Part shown: positions 61,700 through 64,000 of the stretch, in pieces
Position numbering within the stretch: the first letter of the stretch is position 1
How the letters are laid out: each line of letters opens with the position of its first letter
Assembly (NCBI RefSeq): GCF_001428625.1
Contig: NZ_LMIE01000032.1
Coordinates: forward strand, 179,833 to 243,832
Source of the DNA: Hydrogenophaga sp. Root209
GTDB taxonomy: Bacteria; Pseudomonadota; Gammaproteobacteria; Burkholderiales; Burkholderiaceae_C
DNA: 64,000 bases
Direction of reading: 5' to 3'
Position numbers and translations under genes: made by a program
The notes under the pieces: model-generated
Database searches by the model: none
Seen by the model: only the letters and a program-made list of their open reading frames with translations
What the model was told of the DNA's origin: nothing

Positions 61700-63066
61700 G
61701 CGGTCTGCGCTGGCGGCTGCCCGCCCTGGCGTTGCTGGCCTGCGCGCTGGCCGCATCTGCCACCGAACCCGGGGGCACGGCTGCGCCGCTGCCCGGTGGC
61801 TTCGTGCCCAACCACCGCGCAATCGTCGAGCTGGCCGGGCCGGCGGTGGTCGGTGTCGAGGTGGTCGGCATGCGCACGCCCTCGGCCTCGACCTGGGCAC
61901 CCGGTGACGAAACCCTGGTGCTGCCGTTCAAGGGCAAGCTGCCGTTTCACGGGCAGGGATCGGGCTTCTTCATCAGCAGCGACGGCCTGCTGCTCACCAG
62001 CGCCCACGTGATTCAAGGCGCCCGCCGCATCACGGTGCGCCTGAGCGACAGACGCCAGTTCCGTGCGGAAGTGGTGGGCAGCGACCCCACGACCGATGTG
62101 GCGGTGTTGCGCGTGAAGGCCACTGGCCTGCCGGTGGTGCGCCTGGGCCGGGCCGACCTGCTGCAGGTGGGCGATCCGGTGGTGGTGATCGGCTCTCCCT
62201 TCGGGCTGGAGCAAAGCGTCTCGCAAGGCATCGTCAGTGCCAAGGGCCGCGCGCTGCCGGGCTACGCCGCGGTGCCCCACATCCAGACCGATGCATCCGT
62301 CAACCCGGGCCACTCGGGCGGACCGCTGCTGGATGCAAGCGCCTCGGTGGTCGGCATCAACGCGCAGATCTACAGCCTGTCTGGCGGCTACGAAGGGCTG
62401 TCGTTCGCGGTGCCGATCGACGTGGCGCTGCGCGTCAAGGACCAGATCGTCGCCCACGGCCGCATGCGGCACGGCTACCTGGGCGTGAGCATCCAGAACC
62501 TGGACCTAACGCTGGCCAACGCCTTTGGCCTGGAGCGACCCCATGGCGCACTGGTGGCCGGCGTGGACGTGGGCAGCGCTGCCGAGAAAGGCGGCCTGCG
62601 CGTGGGCGATATCGTCACCGCCTTCAACGGTGCACCGCTCGGCCACGCGGGTGAACTCACCAGCCACCTGGGCGTGGCGTCTCCAGGCGAGCGGGTTCGT
62701 CTCGGGGTGTGGCGGGCGAGAAAGGCACAGGAGGTGGTCGTGCAGTTGGACCAGGCCATGGAGCTCGATGGTGCAGAGGAGGCACCCACCGCCACGGACC
62801 GGCACGAACCGCAATGGCGCCTGCGCCCTCTGACGGCGCAGGAGAGCAGCCTGATGGGTGTGGTGGGCGGATTGTGGGTGGAAGAAGTGAGCGCGCTCAC
62901 CGCACAGGCCGGTCTGCTGGCGGGCGACGCGCTGCTGGCGATCAACCTCACGCCGGTGCAATCCCTGGAGGATGTGCGCCGACTGCTGCACGAGCGCCCA
63001 TTGAGCGCGGCCCTGCTGATCGACCGGGACGGTCAACGCCTGTACCTTCCGCTGGAACTCGACTGA
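61696..63066 (+). CDS. Deg/HtrA-family serine protease with two PDZ domains
   Basis: 456 residues, GTG start overlapping the cytochrome stop. Signal peptide (LPALALLACALAASATE). Trypsin-like domain with His in LLTSAHVIQGA (about 104), Asp in DPTTDVAVLRV (about 134) and Ser in VNPGHSGGPLLDA (about 212; H replaces the usual N in GNSGG). PDZ1 about 255-345 (GYLGVSIQNLDLTLANAFGL), PDZ2 about 385-455. It degrades or refolds damaged envelope proteins. Co-transcribed with cytochrome c. Confidence 0.93.
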   Translation: MSGLRWRLPALALLACALAASATEPGGTAAPLPGGFVPNHRAIVELAGPAVVGVEVVGMRTPSASTWAPGDETLVLPFKGKLPFHGQGSGFFISSDGLLLTSAHVIQGARRITVRLSDRRQFRAEVVGSDPTTDVAVLRVKATGLPVVRLGRADLLQVGDPVVVIGSPFGLEQSVSQGIVSAKGRALPGYAAVPHIQTDASVNPGHSGGPLLDASASVVGINAQIYSLSGGYEGLSFAVPIDVALRVKDQIVAHGRMRHGYLGVSIQNLDLTLANAFGLERPHGALVAGVDVGSAAEKGGLRVGDIVTAFNGAPLGHAGELTSHLGVASPGERVRLGVWRARKAQEVVVQLDQAMELDGAEEAPTATDRHEPQWRLRPLTAQESSLMGVVGGLWVEEVSALTAQAGLLAGDALLAINLTPVQSLEDVRRLLHERPLSAALLIDRDGQRLYLPLELD

Positions 63067-63080
63067 GTCTGGCGGGCGTG

Positions 63081-63536
63081 TCAGGCCACCCTGTGCGCCC
63101 AGGCCAGCAGGCCGAAGCCCGCGTTGTAGACGGCGTGCACCCCAACGGCGGGCCACACGCTGTGCAATTGCTCGCGCAGGTGACCCAGTACCAGTGAGGG
63201 AACCGCCACCGCCAAGGCCCACGCCGTGGGCTGCGCGACCAGATGCAAGGCAACAAAGGCCAGCGTGACCAGCGCATTGGCCCAGGTGATGGGGCCGATG
63301 CGCGCCGGCTCGCCGCGCCAGGTGGTCATGCGCAGCGCTTCGCCTTGCAGAAGACCCCGGAAGACCCACTCTTCCAGGCAGGGCTGCACCAGCACCAGCG
63401 AACACCAGGCCCAGACACCCTGGGGCACGCGCATGCCGGGCGGTGCCCAGACGAAGAGCACCAGCCAGACCGGCAGCGCCGCCAGCAGCGCCAGCAACAG
63501 GTGCGGATCGGTCCAGCCCGGGCGTTGGAGGCGCAT
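63081..63536 (-). CDS. CPBP-family intramembrane glutamic protease
   Basis: 151 residues from the ATG at 63536, sharing bases with the stop of the upstream gene (TGATG). Four membrane helices. CPBP motif 1 is LVQPCLEEWVFRGLLQGEA (EExxxR, about 57-75), motif 2 LAFVALHLVAQP (FxxxH, about 106), and a third His lies in GVHAVYNAGFG (about 139). Members cleave prenylated or sorting-signal substrates in the membrane. The adjacent LVIVD-type exported protein may be a substrate-linked partner; this is inference from position. Confidence 0.88.
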   Translation of the reverse strand: MRLQRPGWTDPHLLLALLAALPVWLVLFVWAPPGMRVPQGVWAWCSLVLVQPCLEEWVFRGLLQGEALRMTTWRGEPARIGPITWANALVTLAFVALHLVAQPTAWALAVAVPSLVLGHLREQLHSVWPAVGVHAVYNAGFGLLAWAHRVA

Positions 63537-64000
63537 CACATCACCCGGCACAGAAAAGGGCACCACCCGGCCACGGGTGGCACGTAGACACGGCCGTTGT
63601 GGATGGCGGTGGCGCTGGCTCCACCGATCACGCCCTTGATGGCCATGAGGGAGGGTGCTGCCGCCGTGCTCCAGTCGATCTTGACGACGCCCGCATCACC
63701 GTAGGCCACGTAGAACAGCAGGCGCGGCGTGGTCAATGTGTAGACCGAGCCGGCGCCGTTGCTCAGCAGCTGGTTGGCGGGGAAGAGCTGCGGTGTCATG
63801 TAGAGCGCACCGCCGTCGACGTCTTCATACCCCGCGAGCTTCTGCAGCTTGAAGTAGCCAGCCGCCGCAGGACGGCATTCGGCCACACCGCCCTGCTTGG
63901 CGCTGAGCTTGGTCACGTCGGTCACCGCCAGGCAGGCGTCGGGCGCCTGGCCCACCGGCACCACCGCCGGACGCTCCAGCGTGGCGGGGCGGATCAGGTC
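63536..64000 (-). CDS. C-terminal part of an LVIVD-repeat (beta-propeller) protein, cut by the window end
   Basis: The frame is open from 64000 to the stop at 63536 (154 codons seen). LLFYVAYGDAGVVKIDWSTAAAPSLMAI and ATAIHNGRVYVPPV look like LVIVD-type repeats (xxVAxGxxGVxxxDxS), as in beta-propeller surface proteins. Three Cys (DACLAV, VAECRP, GWCPFLC) could form disulfides. The upstream part, including any signal peptide, lies outside the window. Confidence 0.65.
   Translation of the reverse strand, partial: DLIRPATLERPAVVPVGQAPDACLAVTDVTKLSAKQGGVAECRPAAAGYFKLQKLAGYEDVDGGALYMTPQLFPANQLLSNGAGSVYTLTTPRLLFYVAYGDAGVVKIDWSTAAAPSLMAIKGVIGGASATAIHNGRVYVPPVAGWCPFLCRVM

Overview
The window is a GC-rich, tightly packed bacterial chromosome segment. 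Gene content (Bug-type solute receptor, PiuC/HemP iron genes, KDA-dehydratase sugar-acid cluster, surE-pcm-nlpD) and a three-hairpin extragenic element between ahpF and ahpC suggest a betaproteobacterium, probably Comamonadaceae (Hydrogenophaga/Acidovorax-like). This placement is inferred from recognition, not from a search. No rRNA, tRNA, CRISPR array, insertion sequence or prophage was seen.

Layout. 0-5 kb: two divergent sodium:solute symporters, each with its own small membrane partner (VC_2705-type on the minus strand, ActP-type on the plus strand). 5.3-14.9 kb: a compact plus-strand block unlike its neighbours: a caspase-like protease split into two ORFs, an N-acetylmuramoyl-L-alanine amidase with an SH3 domain, a 1869-residue protein with two alpha/beta-hydrolase domains and a CHAT protease, a membrane-anchored TIR protein, and an astacin-like metallopeptidase with a PPC domain. 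It resembles the immunity and regulated-death toolkits of bacterial conflict systems and is the best candidate here for an undescribed system. 14.9-17.4 kb: ahpF and ahpC, with an OxyR-like operator region. 17.4-24.1 kb: iron uptake (TonB-dependent receptor, PiuC dioxygenase, flavin hydroxyacid oxidase, tonB-exbB-exbD-hemP) with two Fur boxes.

24.2-36.9 kb: housekeeping genes (HbpS-like protein, Bax-inhibitor-1 protein, rlmD, PolB-type exonuclease, nlpD-pcm-surE, quinone oxidoreductase), a kinase-HDOD-GAF signalling protein, an RRM protein and an acyl-CoA synthetase. 36.9-43.5 kb: a sugar-acid catabolic operon (Bug receptor, PdxA-like enzyme, enolase-superfamily dehydratase, 2-keto-3-deoxy-L-arabonate dehydratase-like enzyme, aldehyde dehydrogenase) divergent from a LysR regulator across a perfect palindrome; the last steps should yield 2-oxoglutarate. 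43.4-48.2 kb: two-component genes (an RR-HK-RR operon with paralogous receivers, and a second PAS kinase).

48.2-63 kb: a stress and low-oxygen-type block: an FNR/DNR-family regulator without the FNR cysteine cluster, a NarXL-like kinase and regulator, cyclopropane-fatty-acid synthase, BON protein, universal stress protein, phosphoribosyltransferase, esterases, host-attachment-type protein, cytochrome c and a Deg protease. Four TTGA-N6-TCAA sites, plus one with a mismatch, lie in its promoter regions, so much of the block may be one regulon. The window ends in a CPBP membrane protease and the 3' part of an LVIVD-repeat protein.
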